Assembly: GCA_001769655.1 (NCBI GenBank)
Contig: MEPC01000037.1
Span: 1 to 63,540, forward strand
From: Bacteroidetes bacterium RIFCSPLOWO2_12_FULL_37_12
Lineage (GTDB): Bacteria > Bacteroidota > Bacteroidia > 2-12-FULL-37-12
Direction: 5' to 3'
Length of the DNA: 63,540 bases
Shown here: piece after piece, positions 42,402-50,855 of the stretch
How positions within the stretch are numbered: the first letter of the stretch is position 1
How the letters are laid out: every line of letters starts with the position of its first letter
Notes under the pieces: generated by a model
Seen by the model: only the letters and a program-made list of their open reading frames with translations
What the model was told of the DNA's origin: nothing
Databases searched by the model: none
Position numbers and translations under genes: made by a program

Positions 42402-44714
42402 TCAAATGTCTCCCAGTGGCACTTTTAATTCTACCTCAGTCCCCTCTCCGGGATTTGATTTGAAATTTACAAGTTTATTATCCCCATAATGTTCCAAAAA
42501 CCGGCTTTGAATATTTATTAACCCATGTCCATGTTTCATTTTTTCTAAATTAAAACCGGAGCCATTATCTGTAATTAATATTTTTAAAAATCCCGCCTCT
42601 TTTTTGATGGAAATTTCAATAATCCCTTTTTTAATTTCTTTACTTATTCCATGCTTAATGCTATTTTCAATGAGCGTTTGGATGCATAATGCCGGAATTT
42701 CAATGTTTTCTGTTCCGTTTTCAATATTCCATTTGATTTGCAATCGTTCCCCAAACCTTGCTTTTTCTATCGTAAGATAATCTTTTACCAATCCTATTTC
42801 TTCTTCTAACTTCAATAAATTTTTATCAGATAAATTTAGGGTTTTACGAAACATGGATGCCAAGCTATCTACGATTTTTTCTGCCAACTCAGGTTTTTCG
42901 CGTATCAGAGATGAAATAGTATTTAGCGTGTTAAATAAAAAATGCGGATTGATTTGCGCTCGTAATGCCTTTAGATTGGCTTCTATCCGTTGATTGGAGA
43001 GCACTTTCTCTTTTTCAAGAAGAGTTAATAAATCTAATGATAATTTTGCCTGCTTTATGAGAGCGGTTATTTTTTCCACTTCTCCGAGAGTATATTTACC
43101 ATTTTTCTTCCTTTCAACTAATACTTCAAGGTATTTTCCTTCTTTCAGCGACTCGATAAATAGTAGTTGAACATCATTCTGAAATAATTTTTTTTCAATC
43201 TCACTTTCAAAAATTTGAGGGCTTAGAATTTTATTCTGAGACCATATAAATAGTTTGTTTTTTTGCATTGGAAATTCAACATCATAAATATTTTTCTCTG
43301 CTAAATTCACAATAATATTTTTTGAATTTAGAAATTCCGTCAGACCGTTTGAAAATTCATCTAATAAAACCAAGGAGGAGGAAGAATTTATTATTTTTTG
43401 TGTTAACTCTTTAAAGTTTTGTTCCTTTTTAGCGGCAGGTGTAGTGAAAAATTTTGAAAATAACCGGATGTTTAACCTGTAAAATCCATAGATGATTATC
43501 CCGATAACCATCAATAGCAGGATTTCAGATAATCCGGCGTAGGGTGACTTCAGGATGATATCAGGTAAAATGGAATGAATGCTGAAATAAAAAAGTATTA
43601 GTATGATAAAAATGAAAGTTATTAACAATGTGTTAGTGAGCACTACCCTTACATTTCCTAACTGCCAAACTCTGAAAGAAGAAATACCCGATGGGATCGA
43701 CAGTAAAAGGATAGCAGCCAGTGAAAAATTTTGAACGGGATGACGGTATATCCATGTAAGAATAATGGAAAAGCCGGATAGTGCAATAATCAGGATAGCT
43801 TGTAATTTTTTTCCAGTGAAAAATAAACGGAAACATAATCCTGAAAAATAAATAAATAGAGCGGTAAGAGTAGTAAGCAGTAAATAATTTGAATATTGTT
43901 CCAGATTAATTCCAATCACTTCCTGAATATGGTAAAGATATTCAAAAACAAAAAATGGGAAAAGCGATGTAAAACTTATAAAATAGCTAAATTTGTTATT
44001 CAAGTCAGTGTTTGACATGAACCATCCTGAAATGGTTAAACATATACTTAAAATCCAAAGCTCGATACCTATAGAATCTAAAAATTGAAAAGCCAAACTC
44101 CATCCGGTTATAATGCCAAGTTGTCTGAAAAGCCCCGTAAAAAATAATAAAATAGTACAGGAAATCGTTAGTAAAAAAGGAATGGAACTTTTTATATTTT
44201 GTCTTCTGAAAAATGGGAATAAAATTAAGGCAACAATCATATAAAACATGAATCCCATCAAATTTATAACAAGTTGTAAATTCCAGCTTTTTGGATTTTC
44301 TATTAGTAAAAATAAAGGAGATGATTTAATCTCAATCAGATAGTTTAAAACAAGCGGAACTGCTAAATCCGGTTCATCCCTTTCAATAGTATAATTGTAA
44401 ATTTGGTTTTCCGATGATTTTTTAAGGACTTCGTTTAATTCATAAAGACGGGTAACAGGTTTAAAATCAACAGCAGTTAATAAATCACCTGGTTTTAGAA
44501 GATGTGCTTGTCCTTTTGTCTTATATTCAAAAAGAAAATTTTTTTGAGAAAGTATTAATCCTTTTGAGGTCTCTTTCCATTTGATGAAATCAGTTAAAAC
44601 ATAGTTGTTTGATTTTGTTTCAGACAGATATTTATATTTTGGCAGATACCATGAAAACAGTAAAATCAATAAACAGCCCCCTGTAATTATTAGATAATTC
44701 AGAATTTTTTTCAT
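42402..44714 (-). CDS. LytS/YehU-type sensor histidine kinase with multi-TM sensor
   Basis: A 770-residue kinase. After an N-terminal helix there is a periplasmic stretch that resembles a PDZ domain (LLKPGDLLTAVDFKPVTRLY, ~residues 75-110), then about nine hydrophobic helices between residues ~140 and ~410. The cytoplasmic part ends in a His_kinase domain with RAQINPHFLFNTLNTISSLI (phospho-acceptor His 591) and an ATPase domain (LCIQTLIENSIKHGISK, ITDNGSGFNLEKMKHGHGL). The family signals to LytTR response regulators, but none is adjacent. A hairpin plus T-run lies 68 bases upstream. The signal is unknown. Confidence 0.88.
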   Translation of the reverse strand: MKKILNYLIITGGCLLILLFSWYLPKYKYLSETKSNNYVLTDFIKWKETSKGLILSQKNFLFEYKTKGQAHLLKPGDLLTAVDFKPVTRLYELNEVLKKSSENQIYNYTIERDEPDLAVPLVLNYLIEIKSSPLFLLIENPKSWNLQLVINLMGFMFYMIVALILFPFFRRQNIKSSIPFLLTISCTILLFFTGLFRQLGIITGWSLAFQFLDSIGIELWILSICLTISGWFMSNTDLNNKFSYFISFTSLFPFFVFEYLYHIQEVIGINLEQYSNYLLLTTLTALFIYFSGLCFRLFFTGKKLQAILIIALSGFSIILTWIYRHPVQNFSLAAILLLSIPSGISSFRVWQLGNVRVVLTNTLLITFIFIILILFYFSIHSILPDIILKSPYAGLSEILLLMVIGIIIYGFYRLNIRLFSKFFTTPAAKKEQNFKELTQKIINSSSSLVLLDEFSNGLTEFLNSKNIIVNLAEKNIYDVEFPMQKNKLFIWSQNKILSPQIFESEIEKKLFQNDVQLLFIESLKEGKYLEVLVERKKNGKYTLGEVEKITALIKQAKLSLDLLTLLEKEKVLSNQRIEANLKALRAQINPHFLFNTLNTISSLIREKPELAEKIVDSLASMFRKTLNLSDKNLLKLEEEIGLVKDYLTIEKARFGERLQIKWNIENGTENIEIPALCIQTLIENSIKHGISKEIKKGIIEISIKKEAGFLKILITDNGSGFNLEKMKHGHGLINIQSRFLEHYGDNKLVNFKSNPGEGTEVELKVPLGDI

Positions 44715-44781
44715 AATCCTGTAAAAATAGGAGTACTTTTTCAGAAAAAGAAATTTATTAACTTAGATTGAAGCAGATGAC

Positions 44782-44826
44782 AAAAAAAAAGTTAGCAGAA
44801 CCATCATCTAGAGTGATCCCGCTAAC
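44782..44826 (-). terminator. Strong hairpin plus T9 terminator, possibly of a small RNA
   Basis: On the minus strand GTTAGC and GCTAAC pair around an inner ATCA/TGAT stem, followed immediately by nine T residues (44790-44782). It is about 150 bases past the coiled-coil gene stop and 68 bases before the kinase ATG. A second hairpin (CTTTG...CAAAG enclosing TGTAG/CTACA, 44827-44868) sits directly before it, giving a compact two-hairpin structure. Confidence 0.7.
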
Positions 44827-44972
44827 CTTTGCTCTCTTAAATTGTAGTCGTTAAACTACATTACAAAGATAAAAATGATTATTACGTGGAAAACTTACAC
44901 TTACTTGAATAGTAGAAATCCGAGTATGAATGGTTTGAGGGTACGGGTGAAAAATTTTTCGCCCTTAAAAAA

Positions 44973-45905
44973 TTAAAACAAATTCTTCTTCACCATCAAC
45001 TTCTCTTCCGCCACTTTTACCCCTTCCGAATAGATGTTAATAGTATGCATGCCAGGTTTAAAACCGGCTTCATTTTGCCATAAAATGCAAATTTTTTGTC
45101 CTGAATTATCAAAGGTAAAATCCTCTTTTAAGGTAAAAAGCACCTGCTTCCCTTCCATTTCAAACACATTCGTACCGTTAGTTTGTGGCAAACAAGCGCC
45201 GGATGGGTCAATGACACGTACAAAGAAACTCTTTGAACCTTGGCTCGCTACCTTATTGTCTGCCAGGTTAAAACATATCTTTACTTTATCTAAATGTTTA
45301 ACCCTGTAATAATCCTGGTCCTTTCTCTCTTTCCCATTTTTGCTGATAGCTGAAATAGCCATCTTGCCTGGAATCAATACCGAACCCTTTTTAAATAAGT
45401 CCTCTTTTTCCACCTTGAGGGTTTTTACATTTTCATCTAAAGTCGCTACTTGAGTGGTTAACTCTTCATTGGCTTTCTTTAATTCCGAATTTTCTTTTGA
45501 CAGACGGGAAATCTGCTCATCCCTTTCCGATAGAAGGTTTTTATATTCAGATAGTTTCTCCTTTAAAGTGGCAATTTCTGACAAATTTCTTTTTTGCTTT
45601 GCCAGTAAATTCCTTATTTCTTTCTCTTTTTCCTCTAATTCCACCTTTTTTGACTCAATCTCAAATTTCATCTGTGAATTTGAAAAATCCAACGAATCAA
45701 CCTTTTGATCCAATTGCTTTTTAACCCCGCTTAATTCGTCAAACTCCTTCTTGGCATTGTCAATAATTTCTGTTTTTTGCTCTATATCCTTTTTATGGGA
45801 TATATTTACCCATAATTGCAAGGCATTTAAAATTAATAGCAGGATAATAAAAAGAATGAAAATCCCTTTTTTACTGCTTTTCTGTGGTGTTTGCTCGGTA
45901 CTCAT
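44973..45905 (-). CDS. Membrane-anchored coiled-coil protein
   Basis: A 310-residue protein: short cytoplasmic Lys-rich N-terminus, one transmembrane helix (GIFILFIILLLILNALQLWV, ~residues 14-33), then a long heptad coiled coil to ~residue 175. A compact C-terminal beta domain (MAISAISKNGKERKDQDYYR ... GQKICILWQNEAGFKPGMHT) ends VAEEKLMVKKNLF. The topology suggests an inner-membrane anchor with a periplasmic sandwich domain. I do not recognise a named family. It is divergent from kdsA, with a TAAGTTTG box on its own strand between them. Confidence 0.65.
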   Translation of the reverse strand: MSTEQTPQKSSKKGIFILFIILLLILNALQLWVNISHKKDIEQKTEIIDNAKKEFDELSGVKKQLDQKVDSLDFSNSQMKFEIESKKVELEEKEKEIRNLLAKQKRNLSEIATLKEKLSEYKNLLSERDEQISRLSKENSELKKANEELTTQVATLDENVKTLKVEKEDLFKKGSVLIPGKMAISAISKNGKERKDQDYYRVKHLDKVKICFNLADNKVASQGSKSFFVRVIDPSGACLPQTNGTNVFEMEGKQVLFTLKEDFTFDNSGQKICILWQNEAGFKPGMHTINIYSEGVKVAEEKLMVKKNLF

Positions 45906-45981
45906 GGTGGTATGATTAATTTTTCATTATTTTTGCAAACTTACATAATATTTTTTAATATTCACAACCTAACCCGGAACA

Positions 45982-46797
45982 ATGATACCCGCCATAGAGA
46001 AAATAACCTCTTACACTGCTGGAAATTTTTTTCTCATTGCAGGACCCTGCGTGGTTGAAAATGAAGAAATTACCAATAACATTGCCCAACATCTGAAAAA
46101 AATCTGTCATGCCCTCGAAATCCCATTCATTTTCAAAGCATCTTACCGGAAAGCAAACCGTACCCGCCTTGATTCTTTTCAAGGTATCGGAGATGAACAG
46201 GCGCTGAATATATTGGCAGAAACCGGAAAGAAATATTCCATTCCTGTTATTACGGATGTTCATGAGTCATCTGAAGTGAAATTAGCTACCAACTATGTGG
46301 ATGCATTGCAAATACCTGCTTTCTTATGCCGTCAAACAGACCTCTTGGTAGCCGCCGCTAAAACAAGCAAATGGGTTAATATCAAAAAAGGGCAGTTTTT
46401 ATCTGCAAAATCCATGAAATTCTCAGTCGAAAAGATATTGAAAAGTGGAAATCGTCAGGTGATGCTTACTGAGAGAGGTACTTTTTTGGGATATAATGAT
46501 TTAGTGGTTGATTTCAGAAATATTCCTATCATGAAATCATTCCGTATTCCTGTGGTGGTGGATATAACTCATTCCCTTCAACAACCCAATGCTGATTCAG
46601 GTGTCACCGGCGGACAACCACAGATGATAGAAACTATTGCCCTTGCGGCAGTTGCTTCAGGAACAGACGGCATTTTTCTTGAAACCCATCCGGAACCATC
46701 TAAAGCATTATCAGATGGAGCAAACATGCTGGCGCTTGATAAGGTTGAGGGGCTCCTTAAGAAACTTGTTTCGGTGAGAAAATGTTTACAGGTTTAG
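45982..46797 (+). CDS. kdsA: 3-Deoxy-8-phosphooctulonate synthase
   Basis: KdsA condenses PEP with arabinose 5-phosphate to Kdo-8-phosphate for LPS. The 271 residues show LIAGPCVVENEEI, FKASYRKANRTRLDSFQGIG, VITDVHESSEVKLA, KKGQFLSAKSMKF, DITHSLQQPNADSGVTGGQP and LETHPEPSKALSDGANMLAL. A Cys in AGPCVVE (residue 23) at the metal position suggests the metal-dependent class, as in Aquifex, rather than the Asn type of E. coli. A TATTTTTG box lies about 40 bases upstream. Confidence 0.95.
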   Translation: MIPAIEKITSYTAGNFFLIAGPCVVENEEITNNIAQHLKKICHALEIPFIFKASYRKANRTRLDSFQGIGDEQALNILAETGKKYSIPVITDVHESSEVKLATNYVDALQIPAFLCRQTDLLVAAAKTSKWVNIKKGQFLSAKSMKFSVEKILKSGNRQVMLTERGTFLGYNDLVVDFRNIPIMKSFRIPVVVDITHSLQQPNADSGVTGGQPQMIETIALAAVASGTDGIFLETHPEPSKALSDGANMLALDKVEGLLKKLVSVRKCLQV

Positions 46798-46952
46798 GCA
46801 CTTACTAAATGAATCCTTCAAACATGTTGTCAATATAGAAATCTGAGGAGTTTATTTCAACATTCATTATTCCTTGTTCGATATTCGTTATTCCTTATTC
46901 CTTTTTGGTTCTGGCTTGTCCAGCTAAGGGTACATAATCATTTACCAACCCA

Positions 46953-48023
46953 ATGAATTTCTTCCGAATTTGGCTATTATGCTTTTTGACTCTCCCTGTA
47001 TTTGCACAGAAACAAGGGTTGGGCTTCCATTATTATCATGGGAACATCTTTCGTGACAGCCGGCAAATGGTTCATCTGATCAAAGGATTTCCCAATATGT
47101 ATGAATTTCAATGGAAATATAAACGGACAGGCATTAGCTCATGGGAACGTGTTTATAATTTTCCTTTCACCGATATTGCTGTTATAATAACTGACTTTGC
47201 CAACAAAAATGATTTGGGATATGCCATTAGCATAATTCCACAACTACAGATTTTGTTTTATGAAAAATCATTTCTATCACCTTCTTTCACCGCTGGAACT
47301 GGGGTATCGTATCTCACAAAAATATTTCACCCCGTCGAAAACCCTTTAAATGTCACTTTCGGCTCCAGATTTAATATTGTATTGCATGGTTACTTAGGTC
47401 TTCAATTAAGAATAAAGAAGAATTTTTTGATGGATGTTGGTTATGGAATAACTCATTTCAGCAACGGAAACATCAAAGAACCCAATACAGGATTGAATCT
47501 TATTTTATGGAAAGCAGGTCTGAATTATTTATTCTTCGGAAAAACTCTTAAAAATATTTCTGATACAATTGCTATTGTTCCACTTAAAAATTTTTATAGC
47601 ATCAGATTAAATCAATCCTTCAAACAACTCCCTTCAGCCGGAAATAAATTTTTTTATATTGTGAGTGTTTCCGGAAATTATAATTACCCTTTAACAAATT
47701 TGGGATACATCACTACAGGATTTGATTTATTTATGGATTATGCGGTTAAATATCTTATGATTAATGAAACAACAACCTATAAAAGCTCTGTTCAACTATT
47801 TCGTTCAGGTATTACTGCCGGCTATGTTTTTAAGATTAACCGGGTTGAAATCCCAGTTCAATTTGGATATTATATTTATTTACCATTCAAAAATGTGACA
47901 TCCACCTATCAAAGGGCAGGAGTTCAATATGCTGTTACAAAGAATTTTACAGCCGGATTATATTTGAAAACTCATTATGGGCATGCAGATTATCTGGAAT
48001 GGACGGCTGGGTGGGGGTTTTAA
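46953..48023 (+). CDS. PagL-like lipid A 3-O-deacylase / acyloxyacyl hydrolase family outer-membrane protein
   Basis: A 356-residue protein with signal peptide (MNFFRIWLLCFLTLPVFAQ). The centre has SRFNIVLHGYLGLQLRIKKN and YGITHFSNGNIKEPNTGLNL. H-x-S-N-G-N is the PagL active-site pattern, carrying the catalytic His and Ser. Both halves have barrel-like strands; PagL itself is about 150-190 residues, so this is a longer Bacteroidota relative. It may trim the 3-acyl chain of lipid A at the outer membrane. kdsA upstream fits an LPS setting. A repeat element begins 36 bases after its stop. Confidence 0.75.
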   Translation: MNFFRIWLLCFLTLPVFAQKQGLGFHYYHGNIFRDSRQMVHLIKGFPNMYEFQWKYKRTGISSWERVYNFPFTDIAVIITDFANKNDLGYAISIIPQLQILFYEKSFLSPSFTAGTGVSYLTKIFHPVENPLNVTFGSRFNIVLHGYLGLQLRIKKNFLMDVGYGITHFSNGNIKEPNTGLNLILWKAGLNYLFFGKTLKNISDTIAIVPLKNFYSIRLNQSFKQLPSAGNKFFYIVSVSGNYNYPLTNLGYITTGFDLFMDYAVKYLMINETTTYKSSVQLFRSGITAGYVFKINRVEIPVQFGYYIYLPFKNVTSTYQRAGVQYAVTKNFTAGLYLKTHYGHADYLEWTAGWGF

Positions 48024-48058
48024 GTTTACGGCTAAAAGGGCAGGGGGTGGATTTTTTT

Positions 48059-48568
48059 ACCTAATTCTTATTTTGAAGAGCTGGAAAAATTGTCCTAAAA
48101 TGAATTTTTGGTATAAAAAAGATATGTTATAAATCATCCTTTAAACTTCAAAAATGCCTTAAATACGATTTAATTTTGTAAGTATGTACTTTAAAGTCCG
48201 TCCTCAATTCTGTACGTTTTATGGGCAATAGTGCCGGAGGCACGATTTAATTTTGTAAGGATGGACTTTAGTCCGTCCTTCAAAGCTGTACGTTTTATAG
48301 GCAGAAGTGCCGTAGGCACGGCTCATATCAGGTCTTTAAAAAGGTATCTCTCCTCATACGATACTTCATGCTTTTTCAAAAACTCAAGAAATTGCCATAG
48401 TATTGTTTTCTTTATGATTCGTTCCTACGGAACTCATTTGTCTGAATTCAGACGTTGTAATAACGGACTGAAGTCCGTTGTTACAACATGGCTCGTTCCT
48501 ACGGAACGCAAAGGCAAAGATTTATCATTTCTAACATTACTTTTAACACCTCAAAATAAGAATTATCC
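48059..48568. mobile_element. Putative non-autonomous element with terminal inverted repeats, copy 2
   Basis: Left end (acctaattcttattttgaag, agct, from 48059) and right end (aacacctcaaaataagaatt, atcc, ending 48568) are inverted copies with a 15-base identical core taattcttattttga. The interior repeats the module order of copy 1: gtgccggaggcac, a palindrome around ctttagtcc (48256-48282), agtgccgtaggcacgg, cgttcctacggaactc, aataacggactgaagtccgt (to gttac), cgttcctacggaacg. It fills most of the 665-base gap 48024-48688. The 121-codon frame across it (48231-48596) is an artefact of the repeats. Confidence 0.7.
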
Positions 48569-48606
48569 TTTTTTACACCGTTTATGTATAATTTAAAAAT
48601 TTCACG

Positions 48607-48614
48607 TAAATTTG
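48607..48614 (+). promoter_or_regulatory. Promoter -7 box of the small membrane protein gene
   Basis: TAAATTTG (TAnnTTTG) lies 75 bases before the ATG at 48689, just outside the right end of element copy 2. No clear -33 box. Confidence 0.4.
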
Positions 48615-48688
48615 TAACTATTAACATTTATCAATTTAACAATTTAACCCCCGGGTCTTTTTAAGTACCGGACAAACCCAAAAAAATC

Positions 48689-49126
48689 ATGGAAAAAAAT
48701 CTGAATTTTAAACGCATCCTCCTCGGTGGATTAGCCGGCGGAGTTGCCATGTTCGTAGTTGGAATGATTATTCACGGCGGAATACTTGAAGAAAGTTATA
48801 ATAATTTAATGAGTTCCCATGTATTAAAAACTCACGAAGAAGTAAATATGACAGCCATGTGGTTGCATCATATTTTCCTGCTTGTATCCGGTATCCTATG
48901 CACCGCTCTTTATGCCATCGCAAGAACGCATCTTGGGGCAGGAGCAAAAACAGCAATCATTACCGGGCTTTTAGTGGGTCTCATTGCCTCCGGAACACCG
49001 ATTGCCATGTACGTTTTTTATAATGTAGGCGCTAAAGTTCCTTTCTTTACTATGCTTGATGTTATTCTTGAAATCACCTTAGGCACGTTGGTTGGCGGAT
49101 GGATTTATAAGGAACAAACAGCATAG
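48689..49126 (+). CDS. Small four-helix membrane protein of unknown function
   Basis: A 145-residue protein with four hydrophobic helices (ILLGGLAGGVAMFVVGMIIH; WLHHIFLLVSGILCTALYAI; TAIITGLLVGLIASGTPIAM; TMLDVILEITLGTLVGGWIY) and glycine-rich starts, resembling small DUF-type inner-membrane proteins. No catalytic residues stand out. It is not obviously linked to the protease genes that follow. Confidence 0.65.
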   Translation: MEKNLNFKRILLGGLAGGVAMFVVGMIIHGGILEESYNNLMSSHVLKTHEEVNMTAMWLHHIFLLVSGILCTALYAIARTHLGAGAKTAIITGLLVGLIASGTPIAMYVFYNVGAKVPFFTMLDVILEITLGTLVGGWIYKEQTA

Positions 49127-49133
49127 TTATCTG

Positions 49134-49188
49134 AATTACAACTGAATTACAACCGTTTTACAACCGTATTACAATCGTATTACAACTG
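49134..49188. repeat. Five 11-bp direct repeats upstream of the first M43 protease
   Basis: Units aattacaactg, aattacaaccg, ttttacaaccg, tattacaatcg and tattacaactg follow with an exact 11-base period (49134, 49145, 49156, 49167, 49178). The last ends 7 bases before the ATG at 49196. The core TTACAA(C/T)(C/T)G is conserved. A period of one helical turn would put every unit on the same DNA face. Confidence 0.85.
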
Positions 49189-49195
49189 CATTCCC

Positions 49196-50662
49196 ATGCA
49201 TTATTTACACTCAAAACCGGTTCTAACACTATTATTTTTATCAATCTTGTCACTCAACTGTCTTTCCGCACAGTCGCTTGAAGATTTTTGTGGCACTACA
49301 CCTTATCCTGTTTCTTCTACCGACTTAATTTTGAAAAGACATAAAGACATTGAAAATTTTACAAAAAACAGCCGGAAAACTGATGTGTGGATACCTGTCC
49401 AATTTCACATTGGCGGCAACGATGATAGTACCGGTTATTACACTATTGATAATCTTATGACACTTATTTGCAACTGGAATAAGAGGTACGAACCCGTGGG
49501 CTTTAAATTTTATCTTTACGATATGCCCATTTATTTTAATAAAACATTGTATTATGATCATACCCAACAAGAAGGTTATAATATGATTCAGAATTATAAT
49601 ATTAATAATGTGATGAATGTATATCTGGTAGGTAACCCAAAAGGAGTTTGCGGATATGCTTATTATCCAGGTGCTGGTCCGCGTCAAGGCGCTGTCGTAT
49701 TAAAAAATTCCTGCGCACTTTCTTCCTCTACAACCATTGACCATGAAGCCGGTCATTATTTTAATTTACCGCATACGTTCAGCGGATGGGAGGGCTTGGA
49801 TACCAATGCCGCTTTTCCGCCAAACACTGAATATGTAAACGGTTCAAATTGCCAGTTTACCGGCGATAATTTCTGTGACACTCGCGCCGATTTTATTTCT
49901 GACCGCTGGTACTGCCCTTATTCATGGAATTTTCGCGACCCCAACGGGGATTTATATAACCCGGATGAGGGTCTGTACATGTCGTATTCTACCGATAATT
50001 GTCAGAAATATTTCTCTCTCTCACAGATAAATGCAATGAATTATTCCCTTCAATACGATAGAAATTATTTAATCTCACCTCCAGCGCCCGACACAGTGAC
50101 GCCCATTCCCCCTGAATTAACTTATCCGGTGAATGACGATACGATTCCCGCCTATCCGGTTACTTTTCATTGGAGAAAATCGGAAGGCGCTATGTTTTAT
50201 ATTTTAACTCATCAAAAAGGCACAGGCGCTTTTAAACGGACCTTTGTCACTACCGACACATTTTTTACATCTACTTTCATTTTTAAATACCAGTATTATA
50301 AATGGCGTTGGAAAGTTCAGGCAATTTCACAAACAAACACTTGCACCGATTTAGCGGAATCAACTTTTGTAACCGATACTAATCTGGTAGCGCCTGTTTC
50401 CGAAAATTATTTTGAACCACTTGATGAGAATCCCCCTATTTTGGTTTATTCAAATAAAAAAATAAAAATTATTAATTTCCAGAAAAACCTGCCCCTTTCC
50501 ATGGAATTGTATAATTTACAAGGGCAACGTGTGGTATTTATTAATGCAAACTCTTCCAACGAATTTATTTTTGATGTTAGAAATATCAAATCAGGGTTAT
50601 ATTTTGTAAAACTATCTTGTAAAGGAAAAATTATCATGATTTCTAAAATAAGTATGTTTTAA
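49196..50662 (+). CDS. T9SS-secreted pappalysin-like (M43) metalloprotease, paralogue 1
   Basis: The signal peptide (PVLTLLFLSILSLNCLSAQ) is followed by a zincin domain: HEAGHYFNLPH (His 183, Glu 184, His 187, His 193) and Met-turn LYMSYS (Met 262), with Cys pairs SNCQFTGDNFCDTRADF as in M43 cytophagalysins. In the usual motif HExxHxxGxxH the Gly is Asn here. A Fn3-like domain (~300-395) and a T9SS-type C-terminal domain ending GLYFVKLSCKGKIIMISKIS, M-F follow. It is probably exported to cleave external proteins. A close paralogue lies at 50856-52418. Five direct repeats precede the ATG. Confidence 0.82.
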   Translation: MHYLHSKPVLTLLFLSILSLNCLSAQSLEDFCGTTPYPVSSTDLILKRHKDIENFTKNSRKTDVWIPVQFHIGGNDDSTGYYTIDNLMTLICNWNKRYEPVGFKFYLYDMPIYFNKTLYYDHTQQEGYNMIQNYNINNVMNVYLVGNPKGVCGYAYYPGAGPRQGAVVLKNSCALSSSTTIDHEAGHYFNLPHTFSGWEGLDTNAAFPPNTEYVNGSNCQFTGDNFCDTRADFISDRWYCPYSWNFRDPNGDLYNPDEGLYMSYSTDNCQKYFSLSQINAMNYSLQYDRNYLISPPAPDTVTPIPPELTYPVNDDTIPAYPVTFHWRKSEGAMFYILTHQKGTGAFKRTFVTTDTFFTSTFIFKYQYYKWRWKVQAISQTNTCTDLAESTFVTDTNLVAPVSENYFEPLDENPPILVYSNKKIKIINFQKNLPLSMELYNLQGQRVVFINANSSNEFIFDVRNIKSGLYFVKLSCKGKIIMISKISMF

Positions 50663-50710
50663 ATATTTTTTAGGGTACTGTTCCGTCCAAAATAAAAAAA
50701 ATTAAATTTT

Positions 50711-50778
50711 GCCACAGATTACACGGATTATTGTTACAAAAATCTCAAAAACCGTTTTTAATCAGTGTAATCAGTGGC
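50711..50778. repeat. GCCACAGATTACACGG hairpin repeat
   Basis: gccacagattacacggatta (50711) pairs with taatcagtgtaatcagtggc (ending 50778), in the 193-base gap between the two M43 genes. A half copy (gccactgattacacagattt) is at 21717. Confidence 0.7.
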
Positions 50779-50855
50779 TAATTTTTTTTTTTGTTCAATT
50801 AGTGGTATAATTAATTTGGATATTAAACTGTAACTTTTGTAGTACGGATAAAATT

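Noticed and set aside
48231-48596. A 121-codon plus-strand open frame
   Set aside because: It runs through the palindromic element copy 2. Its residues are translations of the repeats, with no start context and no domain.
49134-49188. A CRISPR-like array
   Set aside because: Repeats are 11 bp, contiguous, without spacers and with no cas genes.
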